A DNA stretch of 64,000 nt from Maratus speciosus (GCA_963932465.1 OZ010794.1:213355748-213419747), one strand, 5' to 3'. Positions 1-10,689 are shown, numbered from the stretch's first letter. The notes: a model not told the origin generated them from the sequence alone. A program made the numbers and translations.

Positions 1-1720
1 CGATCACAAAAATCGAAATTTGGAACGCTTTTTTTCTCCTGTAACGTCTAGGTGATAGTGATACCGACTTAAAATAGCGTCTATGTTAGAGCAGAGCTGT
101 CAACAGCAATTTCTTAACATTACTTTTGAAATCAATTTGATTCTTCCTGAGATATTGGCGACAAATCGGTTTAGAACGTTTTTAGAACGCTTTTCGCTCA
201 TTTTGCTCCTTTATCTCCCCTGGGTTCGTGGAAACATATATAAAATATATCCTATCTTGGAGCAAGATCTTACACCCTCATTTTAACACCATTATATTTG
301 AAATCGGTTCAGTATTTCCTGAGATTGCATAGAAATTGCAATTTAGAACGTTTTTTACAACGCTTTTTGCGCATTTTGACCCCCCTTTTAAATTTCGATT
401 TTTTTAGGAAATGTCCTTAGAGATCATTGATATCTTATAACTAACTACCATTCTAAACTTCGCGATTCAAGGCCCTTCCGTCACGCAAAAACAGCAATTT
501 AGAAGGTTTTTCTTCTGCACCCCCTTTGGGGTAGTGGCACCGACATAAAACATAGCCTATGTTGGAGCAAGGATTTTCACCATCATTTTGACGCCATTAT
601 TTTTTAAATCGGTTTGATATTTCCAGAGATTGTGCAGAAACTACTATTTAGAACGTTTTTTAGAACGCTTTTCACGCATTTTCGCTCCTTTTAAATTTTG
701 AATTGTTTAAGAACTGTTCTTAGAAATCCTTTACATCTAATAAGTAGCTGATACTTAAAATTTCATATTTCTAGGCCCTTCAGTAACACATAAATCGCAT
801 TTTTAGAACTTTTTTGCTCCTACACCCCCTTTGGGGTAGTGTCACCGACATAAAACATAGCCTATGTTGGAGCAAACGTTGTCACTATCATTGTGACACC
901 AATATTTTTTAAATCGGTTTGTTATTTCCTGAGATTATGTAGAAACTACCATTTAGAACGTTTTTTAAAACGCTTTTTGTGCATTTTCAACCCTTTTAAA
1001 TTTCGAATTGTTTAAGAACTGTTCTTAGACATCATTTATATCTTATAAGTAACTAATATTCCAAATTTCATATTTCTAGGCCAGGGGTGTCAAACTGTGT
1101 CCTGCCGGATACCACTAAAATTTTAAAGAAATAGTCGACAAATTGAATCGCAGCAATTCGACGATTAGATAAGGCAAAGATAACTGTAAAATTTTAGTGT
1201 ATCCGGCGGGCCACAGTTTGACACCCCTGTTCTAGGCCCTTCAGTAACGCAAAAATTGCATTTTAGAACGCTTTTTGCTCCTGCACCCCCTTTGGTGTAG
1301 TGGCACCGACATAAAATATAGCCTATGTTCTATATTGGACTAACACCATCATTTTGATACCATTACTTTTGGAATCGGTTCGGTATTTCCTGAGATTATG
1401 TAGAAACTACCATTTAGAACGTTTTTTGGAACGCTTTTTGTGCATTCTCACCCGTTTTAAATTTCGAATTGTTTAAGAACTGTTCTTAGACATCATTTAT
1501 ATCTTATGAGTAACTAATGTTCCAAATTTCATATTTCTAGGCCCTTCAGTAACGCAAAAATCGCATTTTTAGAACGTTTTTTGCCCCTGCACCCCCTTTG
1601 GTGTAGTGGCACCGACATAAGATATAGCCTATGTTCAAAGTTGGGCGAACACCATCATTTTGATACCATTACTTTTGGAATCGGTTCGGTAGTTCCTGAG
1701 CTTATCTCCAACAAATAAAC
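1..1720. repeat. Tandem repeat, about 304-bp unit
   Basis: At least five units follow one another. A landmark resembling GGCCCTTCAGTAACGC recurs near 471, 774, 1237 and 1540. Once the MITE at 1082-1229 is discounted the spacing is 303-307 bp. Each unit carries blocks such as CACCCCCTTTGG and AGAACGTTTTT. The first unit is cut by the window edge and is more diverged. No coding potential is seen. A more diverged relative lies at 10690-11420. Confidence 0.85.
1082..1229. mobile_element. hAT-type MITE with exact 8-bp target duplication
   Basis: This 148-bp element starts CAGGGGTGTCAAACTGTG and ends with its reverse complement. It is flanked on both sides by TTCTAGGC (1074-1081 and 1230-1237). 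The neighbouring repeat units carry TTCTAGGC only once, so they act as empty sites. CAGGGG ends and an 8-bp duplication are typical of hAT elements. Inner TIR blocks contain TACCACTAAAATTTTA. Relatives lie at 29793, 30621, 38044 and 39089. Confidence 0.93.
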
Positions 1721-1752
1721 AATTTTTTCCTCTTTATAATATGAGTATAGAT

Positions 1753-1982
1753 ATAGATAATCAAAGCTGTATCAATATGATTGAAAGTGAGAAGTAATCA
1801 AAAAGGAGTAATCACATAGATATTAGATTTCACGCAATAAAAAACTAAAAAAAGATGGAATAATTGAATTAAAGTACCGTCCATCGAAATATATGATTGC
1901 TGATGCACTCACGAAACCCATTCCCAAGACTGAATTAGTGAATCACAGAAATTCAATGAACTTGTTTGCCTCATCAATCTGA
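1753..1982 (+). pseudogene. Ty1/copia polyprotein, C-terminal RNase H relic
   Basis: This is the last part of a copia Pol protein, the RNase H domain needed for reverse transcription. One frame reads DNQSCINMIESEK, a stop, then NHIDIRFHAIKN. A second frame continues LKYRPSKYMIADALTKP and ends FASSI and a TGA at 1980-1982. The HIDIRFH and MIADALTKP motifs are copia hallmarks. At least one internal stop and one frameshift near 1845 show it is dead. Nothing upstream of about 1753 is recognisable because the 304-bp repeat abuts it. The polypurine tract follows after an inserted MITE. Confidence 0.85.
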
Positions 1983-1991
1983 AGAGATTAA

Positions 1992-2191
1992 CCCTCCGTC
2001 TACCAGACGGGTCCATTGGACCCGACAGGTACATACAAAATATTCATTCAAACCAGAAATTTCTTTAAAATAAACTAAGTATATGAACCAGACAAAAATA
2101 AGGTAAATAAATAAGTTAAATAGTTTTAAATAAAAATTCTGGTGTAGAACGTTTTATTAAAACTTGAATAAAATTCCCGGTAGATCTAGGG
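1992..2191. mobile_element. piggyBac-type MITE, family A, copy 1
   Basis: Exactly 200 bp between TTAA copies at 1988-1991 and 2192-2195. It starts CCCTCCGTCTACC and ends GGTAGATCTAGGG, an imperfect 13-bp TIR. A subterminal GGGTCCATTGGACCC palindrome is present. CCC ends and a TTAA target are the piggyBac signature. It differs from the copy at 56717 by about one base. It separates the copia stop codon from its polypurine tract. There is no reading frame, so it must be moved in trans. Confidence 0.92.
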
Positions 2192-2195
2192 TTAA

Positions 2196-2820
2196 GGGGG
2201 CATGTTAGAAAAACTAATCTCTTTCAGAAATAGATAAACTCATCATTAATCAAGAGAAACTGTTTTTCCTCTTTTCAAAAACACTTTATGTCTGTCATAA
2301 ATAAGACTTGATTATTACTTCACAAAATTACTTCCTTGTTTGTGTAATATGTCAAACAAAAACTGATAAACATTTAGATTAAATGACTGCAATTGTGAGA
2401 GATGAAAGAACTATATTAATAATTTATAGACTCTAAATAATATTGATTGTTTTATTAATATAAGTAATCAAGATTTTTTGTTTATGTTATTTAATCATAT
2501 ACCAATAATATTTTTTTGTAAGTTATAATTTTCTTCAGTGTGTATATAGATATGTAATCAAATGGGAGCAAATATGTATGCTCCAATTTTGTATTTTAGA
2601 AACATATAAATATTATAGTTTAACCAGAATTGTTACAATGTTCCTGAAAAATTCATTGGATACATTAGGAATTAAAAAGTACACCTATTAATAAAAGAAA
2701 ACACAAGTTTATTTTACAGGATAAATCTCAAAGATATTTTATATAGTAATTGGATATACATATAGCTCTTCAATGGATATGAAGAAGAAAGTTCCGTGCT
2801 ACCGTTGACGATCAAGAACC
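2196..2820 (+). mobile_element. Copia polypurine tract and probable 3' LTR start
   Basis: If the MITE at 1992-2191 and one TTAA are set aside, the copia stop is followed by AGAGATTAAGGGGGCA and then TGTTAG. That is a purine tract next to the TG that opens an LTR, at 2203. A second LTR was not found, so the right boundary is a guess. The rest is A+T-rich with no other recognisable signal. Confidence applies mainly to the tract and LTR start. Confidence 0.45.
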
Positions 2821-3009
2821 AAAAGGTAAGGAAATTTACCTTATATTTATTTTGTGATTTAATGACATTATTGTTTTTTCACGTTAAGTCTCATCTTTTA
2901 TCTAACAAACAATATATATTCCAAACAAATGTCACAGCATATATTAAAGTACAATTATTTGCTTAAAAAGCGTCATTTCAATAAAAGAAAATCATTAAAA
3001 ATATTAAAA

Positions 3010-3702
3010 ATTTACATGTTTTGACTCTTTCATTGAGTCATCTTCAGAATATGCAAAAAAAAAAAAAACTACAAACGCAATGCCAATTGTCACATTATAC
3101 TGATTATGGCAACGACCTAACTCATAAATTTTGCATATACTGAAATTTTTTTTAACTTATGAAAATCGTACAATTTCATTTTCAAACTGTCGAATAGAAA
3201 AAAGTTCTGTAAAATGAAATTTATTTGAAAATTGTATCTCAATTTTTTCATGTGAATGGATTTTAAAGTAATTTTCAATCATGGATATTTTTAAATTTGC
3301 ATGCAGCCTCAGGGATGAGATTTCCGTGTTTTTGCACGCCAGTATTTTGTTGGAGAAAATGGTATTTCATTTAATCGGAACACCCTTGCGATTTAAAAGA
3401 ACAACATTCCAGCACGGCTACATTCCTTACATGCAGCACAATTATGAAAGATATACCTGTTTGCTCTTAATGCAATATTATAAAGTAAAGACATTGCTAT
3501 GAGTAACTCAAGCATCATATTGTTGGTGGCAATAACCTATCGCAACCATAAATTTAACTTTTACTGCAATTCGACCTTTAAACATAGCACATTTGATTAT
3601 TTCGACGTCTAATAGAATACAAAAAAGTACTTTCAGTAATATTTGTTTGAAAAGCTTATCTCAATTTACAGATTGTTTATCCATTTTAAATTAATTTTCA
3701 AT
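3010..3702. repeat. Diverged tandem repeat, left part
   Basis: Blocks containing TTGGTGGCAATAACCTA, TTTACTGCAATT-like sequence, a run resembling CGTCTAATAGAA and AAGTAATTTTCAA recur about every 370 bp. The repeat resumes at 4361-4665, so the LTR-like segment at 3703-4360 was inserted into it. Related but weaker blocks are seen near 41460-41740. A 73-codon open frame here does not resemble a protein I recognise. Confidence 0.55.
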
Positions 3703-4360
3703 TATCCTCTGTATTCACTTCAAGTTCTAATTCAATAGTCAAATTATATAAATCGATTTTTCCCCTTTAGAAAGAAACGCCATTTTTCTCAAATCAGTTA
3801 AATTTATGCGTATATTACAAAATTATACTTATTACTTGAACCATTAAGTAATCCTTGTATTTATATATATAAAAAAAAGTAATGCTTTGGAAATATACCA
3901 ATGAAAATCTGCGTAGATACCGCCAAATGCATCTGATTGGTCCGAGCTTTAACCCTCCGTCTACCAGACGGGTCCATTGGACCCGACAGGTACATACAAA
4001 ATATTCATTCAAACCAGAAATTTCTTTAAAATAAACTAAGTATATAAACCAGACAAAAATAAGGTAAATAAATAAGTTAAATAGTTTTAAATAAAAATTC
4101 TGGTGTAGAACGTTTTATTAAAACTTGAATAAAATTACCGGTAGATCTAGGGTTAAGACGCTATAAGGGAGGTTACCGAGGGGGGTCCCGGCTTTGTCGA
4201 AAAACGTCGCCAAGTTTACCGCCAACGTGGCGATATATCACCAAATTTGGTGACAAAAATTAGTCGCCAAAAGTGGCGCCAACTTGGCGCTATTTCCCGT
4301 ATTTCGCCAAATTTCCATAGAAATACAATAGGGTTTACTTGCTTGCAGGAAATCAACAAA
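3703..4360 (-). mobile_element. LTR-like 454-bp segment, copy 1, with MITE inside
   Basis: Apart from the inserted MITE this is near-identical, with no indels, to 6308-6761. On the minus strand the core runs from TGTTGATTTCC to TGAATACA, i.e. TG...CA ends as in an LTR. It contains a run of GCCAA/TTGGC inverted motifs around 4205-4320. It looks like a solo LTR in a tandem repeat, since that repeat continues on both sides. I found no clear short duplication at its edges, so a segmental duplication is the alternative. Confidence 0.5.
3953..4152. mobile_element. piggyBac-type MITE, family A, copy 2
   Basis: Exactly 200 bp, flanked by TTAA at 3949-3952 and 4153-4156. The sister segment at 6308-6761 has the uninterrupted target GAGCTTTAAGACGC, with TTAA at 6554-6557. 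This proves the 200-bp length, the TTAA duplication, and that the insertion came after the segments were copied. Confidence 0.96.
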
Positions 4361-4665
4361 ATACGTCTGCTATTAAGAAAGATATACTCGTCTGCTATTG
4401 ATGCAATATTTTGAAGAAAAGACATATCTATGAGTAACGCCTAGCATCCTATTGTTGGTGGCAACAACCTAACCGTACCATAAATTACGCTTTTACTGCA
4501 ATTTGATCTCTAAACATGCACCTCATTTTTTCAACGTCTAATAGAAAACAAAAAACAATTTCCGCAATTTGTTTGAAAAGTTTATGTCAATTTACAGATT
4601 TTTTATGTTTTTTAAAGTAATTTTCAACCTTGAATTTTTTAAAGTATGCCTGCAACCCAGTTAGA
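4361..4665. repeat. Diverged tandem repeat, right part
   Basis: Continuation of the repeat at 3010-3702. It shares the TTGGTGGCAA block, a CTGCAATTTGA-like block and the AAAGTAATTTTCAA block with units there. No gene is seen. Confidence 0.5.
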
Positions 4666-4707
4666 AAAGATTAACTTAATTGCTCAAATATATTGAAAAT
4701 AATTCAA

Positions 4708-4829
4708 TATTTGTTTGTTTTCGGGTACTTATGCATAACTAAGTTGGCAAATTTTAGTATTTGTTTGTTTTCGTGTACTTTTACATAACTAAATAGGCAA
4801 ATTTCAGTATTTGTTTGTTTTCGTGTGGG
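4708..4829. repeat. 50-bp tandem repeat, about 2.5 copies
   Basis: TATTTGTTTGTTTTCG recurs at 4708, 4758 and 4808. The units differ by a few bases. It is a small local array with no other signal. Confidence 0.85.
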
Positions 4830-4878
4830 AATCTCATTCCTGCTACGTATAACTTGGGTTCTTCTGAAATAATTTTAA

Positions 4879-5087
4879 CCCTTTCCGGCACAGTGTGCCC
4901 GGGTCGGGATACCTAATTTTAATTCCAAACTTACAAACGGCACCAAGAATATTTTAGTAAAATTTTGGTTTTACAATGAATAGTTAAATTAACATGATTT
5001 TAATTTCTAAAAAAAGTCGTTTTAAAATTCTGGTGTCAGTCAATCACTTCATCATCTTACAACAAAAATTGCCCGTGCCGGAAAGGG
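4879..5087. mobile_element. piggyBac-type MITE, family B
   Basis: TTAA at 4875-4878 and 5088-5091 bracket a 209-bp element. It starts CCCTTTCCGGCAC and ends GTGCCGGAAAGGG, a perfect 13-bp TIR. Copies at 23367, 34972 and 47596 share the inner block GGGATACCTAATTTTAATT. Confidence 0.9.
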
Positions 5088-5459
5088 TTAATTCAACTTG
5101 CACTATTAGCTTTTCAGTTAAGGTTTTGGTGCGTAACATTGTTATACGCTGATTAGTCATAACTTTATAAGGGAGAATTCCATAATCATGTGGAACCCGA
5201 TTATGAATAATTAGTCTTTTTTTAAATTCTGAACGGATTTCATTGGAACTTGTATTGTTTGTTAGATAATTTTAGCACGGATGTTTTTAAAATATTGCAT
5301 ATAGTTTTACGTAGCTTTGTTATAAAATTATAGAAGAAAATTCATTTCGGATAACCAGCCCTGAAAATAATTTATAAGTTCGAAATAAAAGACTTTCCAA
5401 GTAGAAATCTCTCTTTCTGATGTCGGCTAAATAATACCCCAAACTTCTCCGCTGTTAAC

Positions 5460-5885
5460 TTAAATCTTTGTAATAATATGTCCCGAATATGGGCATATTT
5501 TTTTAAACATTTCTTCAGGCTCTCTTGCTATAAGTTTAGCAATGTCGCTCGGGAGAGCGACAGTTAACTGTGAGACCAAAAAATCTTTGGAGACGTTCAG
5601 CATTTTCCTTTGACGTTCAAATATTGTGAAAAACAACGACATATAATCATTTTCCAGAATAAATGGTGGTAGGTTGTTTTTAATATCTATACGAATCTGG
5701 TTCATTTGATTATGTGGTACATTTGTCGCGGTATGATTTTGAGCTTGTAGCTTAAATTTTTTCTAGCTCATACGCTCTTTCCTCTGCGATAAGTTTCTTC
5801 TCAAACCTTTGTTCTTCTACGCTCTCTTGTTTTGTCTTATCTTCTACGATAGCAAGAAATGCCTCTTTTACAAATTGTTCGTCGT
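5460..5885 (-). pseudogene. LTR-retroelement gag-like relic
   Basis: Read on the minus strand, the frame contains AERAYELEK-type charged sequence and then, after a frameshift near 5760, FERQRKMLNVSKDF and LIAREPEEMF. This order matches gag-like proteins of Ty3/gypsy-type elements that I associate with spiders; no search was run. A family A MITE interrupts its upstream part at 5892-6091. The frame is continuous across that insertion if it and one TTAA are ignored. The 3' part stops at 5460 with no protease or Pol. The segment at 6308-6761 would be its 5' LTR. Confidence 0.6.
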
Positions 5886-5891
5886 CTTTAA

Positions 5892-6091
5892 CCCTAGATC
5901 TACCGGGAATTTTATTCAAGTTTTAATAAAACGTTCTACACCAGAATTTTTATTTAAAACTATTTAACTTATTTATTTACCTTATTTTTGTCTGGTTTAT
6001 ATACTTAGTTTATTTTAAAGAAATTTCTGGTTTGAATGAATATTTTGTATGTACCTGTCGGGTCCAATGGACCCGTCTGGTAGACGGAGGG
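5892..6091. mobile_element. piggyBac-type MITE, family A, copy 3 (inverted)
   Basis: Exactly 200 bp, TTAA at 5888-5891 and 6092-6095, reverse orientation relative to copies 1 and 2. By eye it is identical to the copy at 56717. It lies in the gag-like relic, whose frame agrees on the two sides. Confidence 0.94.
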
Positions 6092-6121
6092 TTAAAAACT
6101 GCGTACTTCATAATTTTTTCA

Positions 6122-6293
6122 CCTGGTCTGTTTTTTTTAAACCAATAATTTTATAGAAAGAAATTCGTGGTAGGTTTCTGCAACAATTACACGAAAAACG
6201 CTCTTCCACGTAAGTTACTACGAAATTCATAAGCAAGATTTTTCTTTGCAAATTAGTGGTGTTCAAAAAACGGACCGAGTGGGAGCCCTGCGT
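6122..6293. mobile_element. hAT-type MITE, CAGGGCTCCC family, left end eroded
   Basis: The right end reads GGGAGCCCTG. Its inner TIR, with GGTCCGTTTTTT and then an ACCA...TAATTT block, is matched in inverted orientation from about 6128. The outermost bases of the left end are missing. It is a diverged relative of the element at 60115-60294. Confidence 0.6.
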
Positions 6294-6307
6294 AAGACTG
6301 CTATTTT

Positions 6308-6761
6308 TATCCTCTGTATTCACTTCAAGTTCTAATTCAATAGTCAAATTATATAAATCGATTTTTCCCCTTTAGAAAGAAACGCCATTTTTCTCAAATC
6401 AGTTAAATTTATGCGTATATTACAAAATTATACTTATTACTTGAACCATTAAGTAATCCTTGTATTTATATATATAAAAAAAAGTAATGCTTTGGAAATA
6501 TACCAATGAAAATCTGCGTAGATACCGCCAAATGCATCTGATTGGTCCGAGCTTTAAGACGCTATAAGGGAGGTTACCGAGGGGGGTCCCGGCTTTGTCG
6601 AAAAACGTCGCCAAGTTTACCGCCAACGTGGCGATATATCACCAAATTTGGTGACAAAAATTAGTCGCCAAAAGTGGCGCCAACTTGGCGCTATTTCCCG
6701 TATTTCGCCAAATTTCCATAGAAATACAATAGGGTTTACTTGCTTGCAGGAAATCAACAAA
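6308..6761 (-). mobile_element. LTR-like 454-bp segment, copy 2 (empty site)
   Basis: Near-identical to 3703-4360 without the MITE. On the minus strand it lies just upstream of the gag-like relic and in the same orientation, which is where a 5' LTR should be. An eroded hAT MITE separates the two. A primer binding site could not be identified. Confidence 0.5.
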
Positions 6762-6849
6762 TTGAGATATTTCAATGCAACAAAAACTAATATTAGCTTA
6801 TGAATAGAGCTTAATTAAACTATTTACATTATTTTTAAGCACAAACAAT

Positions 6850-6961
6850 AATCTGGGGTTGGCTAGAAAATAGGAATTGCTTCGCGATACTAAATAGTCT
6901 CGCTAAGCGATTACGCGGGGGGTTGGTGAGCGTAGCGAGCAGGGGGGCGATGCCCCCCTAG
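6850..6961 (+). mobile_element. Possible Helitron-like 3' terminus
   Basis: Repeated TAGCGAG/CGCTAAGCGA motifs lead to a hairpin with GGGGGGC and GCCCCCC arms at 6942-6958. CTAG follows at 6958-6961, then T. A GC-rich hairpin ending in CTAG with T next is the Helitron-type pattern. No 5' TC end or Rep/helicase sequence was found, so this is suggestive only. Confidence 0.35.
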
Positions 6962-7662
6962 TTAAATAACAAAATAACTACCTTCCCTTTTACAGGTAAA
7001 TAAAAACAGGTAAATATGCATAAATTTTCATAAACAATTCATAAAACATACAAGAAATAATTTAATAGCATACCAAAATTTACTCTGATTAAACATTAGC
7101 TCATGTAAATATTAATACGAAATATTATTATCCGTTAAAATTCAGCCTTTTTACCAATATAACTTACGGTATAAAACTGTCATTTTAGATATATCAGGTA
7201 TCATAGATAATTTGATGTGAAAATTTTTTCATGCACAAATAAACATAAACGCAACAAAATATAAAAGTAAAGTGCTTGCTTTTTTAAAGTAAACAACATG
7301 GAAAAAACTATCAAACGTTATTGAAATAACTTTAGAGGTAGTTTTCAACTTAATTTGAAAGAAAAAATAATTTTTTTTGAAGTAATATTATAAAACGAAC
7401 CATTACCCCGTTCGAGACCATGGGTGCATATATGCACCTTCAAGAAGATGATACAGAATTTGTTTTTGGTACCAGTAAAAAGAAAAGTGATATTTGCTTT
7501 CTTTAATTAGAGAATTTTCCAAATCATTTAAGTAAAGCTAACTTTAAAAAAAAAAAAAAAAAAAGTTGTGCCAAACGAATAAAATTTGTGTAAGAGCCGC
7601 CTCTCCCGAAGCGGTTAAGGAACCATAATATTATACATAATAGAATGCCTATTGTATATATG
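6962..7662. other. A+T-rich stretch, no gene
   Basis: No recognisable frame. A GGTGCATATATGCACC palindrome lies at 7425-7440, just after ACCCCGTTCGAGACC. A TTAA at 7615-7618 closes a GCGGTTAA-type end. This may be a decayed TTAA MITE, related to sequence near 50140-50200. A poly-A run lies near 7549-7564. Confidence 0.4.
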
Positions 7663-7806
7663 CATAGCTGCCAACTCTTCCTATTTTTTGTACCACAAAA
7701 ATTTAATGAAATTTTTTTTCTTATTTAATCGGCAGATTACGGCTACTTAAAAAGGTAAAATTTACAGTAAAATTTTTGTGGTACAGAAAAGATTTTCGCA
7801 GCTATG
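7663..7806. mobile_element. Foldback MITE, CATAGCTGCC family
   Basis: It starts CATAGCTGCCAACTC and ends GCAGCTATG, with an inner TACCACAAAAATTT block repeated in inverted form. Relatives lie at 49763-49912 and 50880-51034. It is probably hAT-type, but no clean target duplication is visible here. Confidence 0.7.
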
Positions 7807-7816
7807 CATATGCAGT

Positions 7817-8253
7817 CAAAGCGATATAAGTAAGCGTCCTATCTTAAATGGGAGAGGTAACCGCAAGATTAAAATGGAGGTCACATCAATCAAGGTCATG
7901 CGCCACGTAGCGGATCGAGTGTGAACTACAGGTAGATACCTAACTGTTTTCTTACTGACACCACTAAAATTATAACGTTTTATTCAACTTGATTAATAAC
8001 TGAGGTGTTTCTGGTAAGGCAAAGAAAACTCCGTGGTGTCAAGTGCGTCTGGATGCTGTTTCGCTACGCCATTATTTTGCAATGTGTGTGGCTAACAACA
8101 ATTCATTTCCATGAGCGACTGAAGATTTAGAAAATACGCGCCACACTAAAAGCCCGCGTATGTGAATTATCACTCCGTCCATAGAGTGGCGCAACTGTGT
8201 TAATTTACGCCTGATTCCAGCATTAAGTTTGTTCGCTTACTTATAACGCTTTG
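7817..8253. mobile_element. hAT-type element, CAAAGCG family, exact 8-bp duplication
   Basis: 437 bp, starting CAAAGCGATATAAGTAAGCG and ending with a slightly changed inverted copy. TATGCAGT flanks it at 7809-7816 and 8254-8261. There is no transposase. It consists of two unlike halves. Here they are called B (CTATCTTAAATGGGAGAGG, left) and A (CCGCGTATGTG and CATTCC-type blocks, right). Other copies carry the halves rearranged (26430, 28050, 54367). Confidence 0.92.
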
Positions 8254-8260
8254 TATGCAG

Positions 8261-8329
8261 TACATGGCATATTGTATTGTACCTACTGCACATGGCATAT
8301 TGTATTGTACCTACTGTACATGGCATATT
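8261..8329. repeat. 28-bp tandem repeat, about 2.4 copies
   Basis: CATGGCATATTGTATTGTAC recurs with 28-bp spacing at 8263 and 8291, and in part at 8319. It starts directly at the right flank of the CAAAGCG element and includes part of the duplicated target. Confidence 0.85.
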
Positions 8330-8429
8330 TGGCATTGGTGTAGCCAGAGGTAGAGTTTACGACTACTACTACTTTTCTACAGTATTTTCGCTCTTTTTTT
8401 ATCGAAGACTAATTCGATTTAATACATTA

Positions 8430-8500
8430 AAATATCTAAATAACAGACACCTCGGAAACTGTCCGCTATTCGAAGGTGTCCGCTATTGGGAAAATCTCAG
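8430..8500. mobile_element. Pogo/Tigger-type end fragment
   Basis: CAGACACCTCGGAAACTGTCCGCTATTCG-type sequence, here split by small changes, matches the subterminal region of the elements at 15029 and 18940. It is too short to assign ends. Confidence 0.5.
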
Positions 8501-8877
8501 AGATTCAAAAATTGCTAAGAAAAACGTAATGTTTCATTAATTGAATTTTATATGTCCTAAAAGCTCTACTATATGATTAATCAGAAATTAAAATTAATTT
8601 TTAAGCAATAAAACTCAAATAAAATTGTGCAGACCTCTATCCATTGTTTATTACATTCTTACAAAAAATATCTGTTACAGAAATTTGCATTTGTATGCGA
8701 TATCATGTAATTTGTTTTTCAATGTTTTTCAACTCTGTTTTTAATCCTTCTGAATCATATTTTTTTACAAAAAAATTGTGTAACTGCTCACTCAACAGTT
8801 TCACTGTTTGTTTCATCATCACTAATAGAATCAGCTTTTGTCGAAAATTCTGTAGGAATATAATCGCATACATCAGT

Positions 8878-8950
8878 AGTTCCCAACGTGGAACGTACGC
8901 CCTACTGGTGGGGGGGGGGGACAATCCCAAATTTGTTACTCACCCATTCA
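8878..8950. mobile_element. hAT-type end fragment
   Basis: AGTTCCCAACGTGGAACGTA followed by CGCCCTACTGGTGGGG resembles the CAGTGGTTCCCAAC ends of hAT elements. A poly-G run follows. The partner end was not found. Confidence 0.4.
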
Positions 8951-9289
8951 CGACCAGTTTCTTTTGTCTTTATTTTTTTAAGTAATGTTGAACAGACTAA
9001 AAATAAATGGAACACAAGCAAAATTTTAAAATATCGAAGGTTTGAAATAGATACTAACACTAGGATAGTTGTAAAAATGATTTTTATTTTGTAGTATTAT
9101 AAGTTGCTATAATTTTTCTGGTAGCCATTTTACAATTTTCGTAACATTTTCCTTTTTCCATTCTCATTCACCGATTTTTTAGTTCTATTTACTAATCACT
9201 CCGCTATATATCCAACGAAAAATCTTTTAATACTTTGAGAAGCAGAAAAACTATGTTCGTAAACGGACGAAATAATTGACTCACACCAG

Positions 9290-9440
9290 AATTTCCAAAC
9301 GAATTTCTTATAAAATAAAAATCTGTTAATTTACACTTTCATTATAAAAGCAAAATGTTATTAAAAAATTCTTGGTGCCTTTGTCAGTTTTGAATTAAAA
9401 TTAGGTGGTCACGCTCTGTGATCACAACCTTTGAAATGGT
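9290..9440. mobile_element. Decayed TTAA MITE, right part
   Basis: An ACACCAGAATTT block, a TTCTTGGTGCC block and AATTAAAATTAGGTGGTCAC are shared with other TTAA MITEs here. The end reads CCTTTGAAATGGTTAA. The left TTAA end is not recognisable. Confidence 0.45.
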
Positions 9441-10689
9441 TAAACGTGAAACTAGTTAAAAGTATATACTAGGACTTCCCTCAGAGGGATTAGTCTGAGC
9501 GATATTACTGAGAACATAGATTTAATAATAACACGTGGAAGCAAAGAAAATGAGATGTTATCTTTAATTGTCTATATACTGCGAAAAATTGAAATGATGA
9601 AAATAAAGGAATTGTAGAATTACAAAATCTTATATATAAATTCGTATATACTGTTTAAAAAAATAGGAAATCAAACCATTCAAGACAGCCATGCATGGAT
9701 ATAAAATTAAAAGTACGCAATATATTAAAAGTAAAATAGAAAATGAAACACTAATTTACTTATATCGGAATTTTAACTGTATAAAATGATGTCAAGAGCA
9801 TAATCAGACGCCATGCACCGATTTGAGTAACTTTAAATGACAAATATATGATGTTTTAAAAGAATGGACTATACTTTATATGGTGTGTGCTCCCCCGGAA
9901 TAGTTAATATTGTACAATATCTGTTTTCCACGGATGCAATGAGGTTGTCGATAACATTTAAGGAATTCTCTTCTCAAAATCTAATATAGTATCAAAGTAC
10001 CGAATACATCAAAAGTGGCATGCAATGCTTCGTTAGAGTGTGTTTTAGATATGCTCGATCGGATTTAAATGATGAGTGTATGCTGGCTGTATTGTTTTGT
10101 TTTCAAACATATTCTGCACAAGTTGAGCTGTATTTAGCGTGTATTAAATAAAAGAAATCGGCAATGATTACAACATAAAGTATGACACAAGATCTGAATA
10201 TATCGTCTGCATAACTTTTGAGCTGTCAAAGTGTCATTTGAAGTAATTTACAAATCCATACATATTTATTCAGCAAATCATCCAAGCTAACATATGTCAA
10301 TATGAACCCGATTACAAAATTTCACCAGAATAAGTTAATATATAAAAAATCTACTAATGATAATTCAGAATATGACCTTATGATAAAATGTCTAGAAAAA
10401 TGAATCGGATAAAAAATTCATATCTCATTTAAAACGGCACTTCCCTCTGTTAGTGGCCTTGGCGAGAGAGAGAGAGAAGCCTAGAGAAGGAACACTTTAA
10501 CAAGTACTTTCGGGCAACCTACTCACTGTTTCATACAGGTCTTTATTCAATATTTACACAATTTATTTAATGCTAGGTGGGTATCTATCAGTTTTGTTGC
10601 ATTTAAATCGCATGTTTTGCGGAGGAAATGCAGCATTATGAAATATTTAAAGTTGCTGTACCTAATAATTCCAAATTAATGGTAATTGA
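9441..10689. other. Intergenic A+T-rich stretch, nothing recognised
   Basis: No conserved frame, TIR or tandem array was recognised. The only local feature is a short GAGA run near 10467. It may be ordinary intergenic or intronic host DNA. Confidence 0.5.

Noticed and set aside
3815..6626. Identical small peptides encoded at two places
   Set aside because: Both come from the duplicated LTR-like segment and share no known protein motif.
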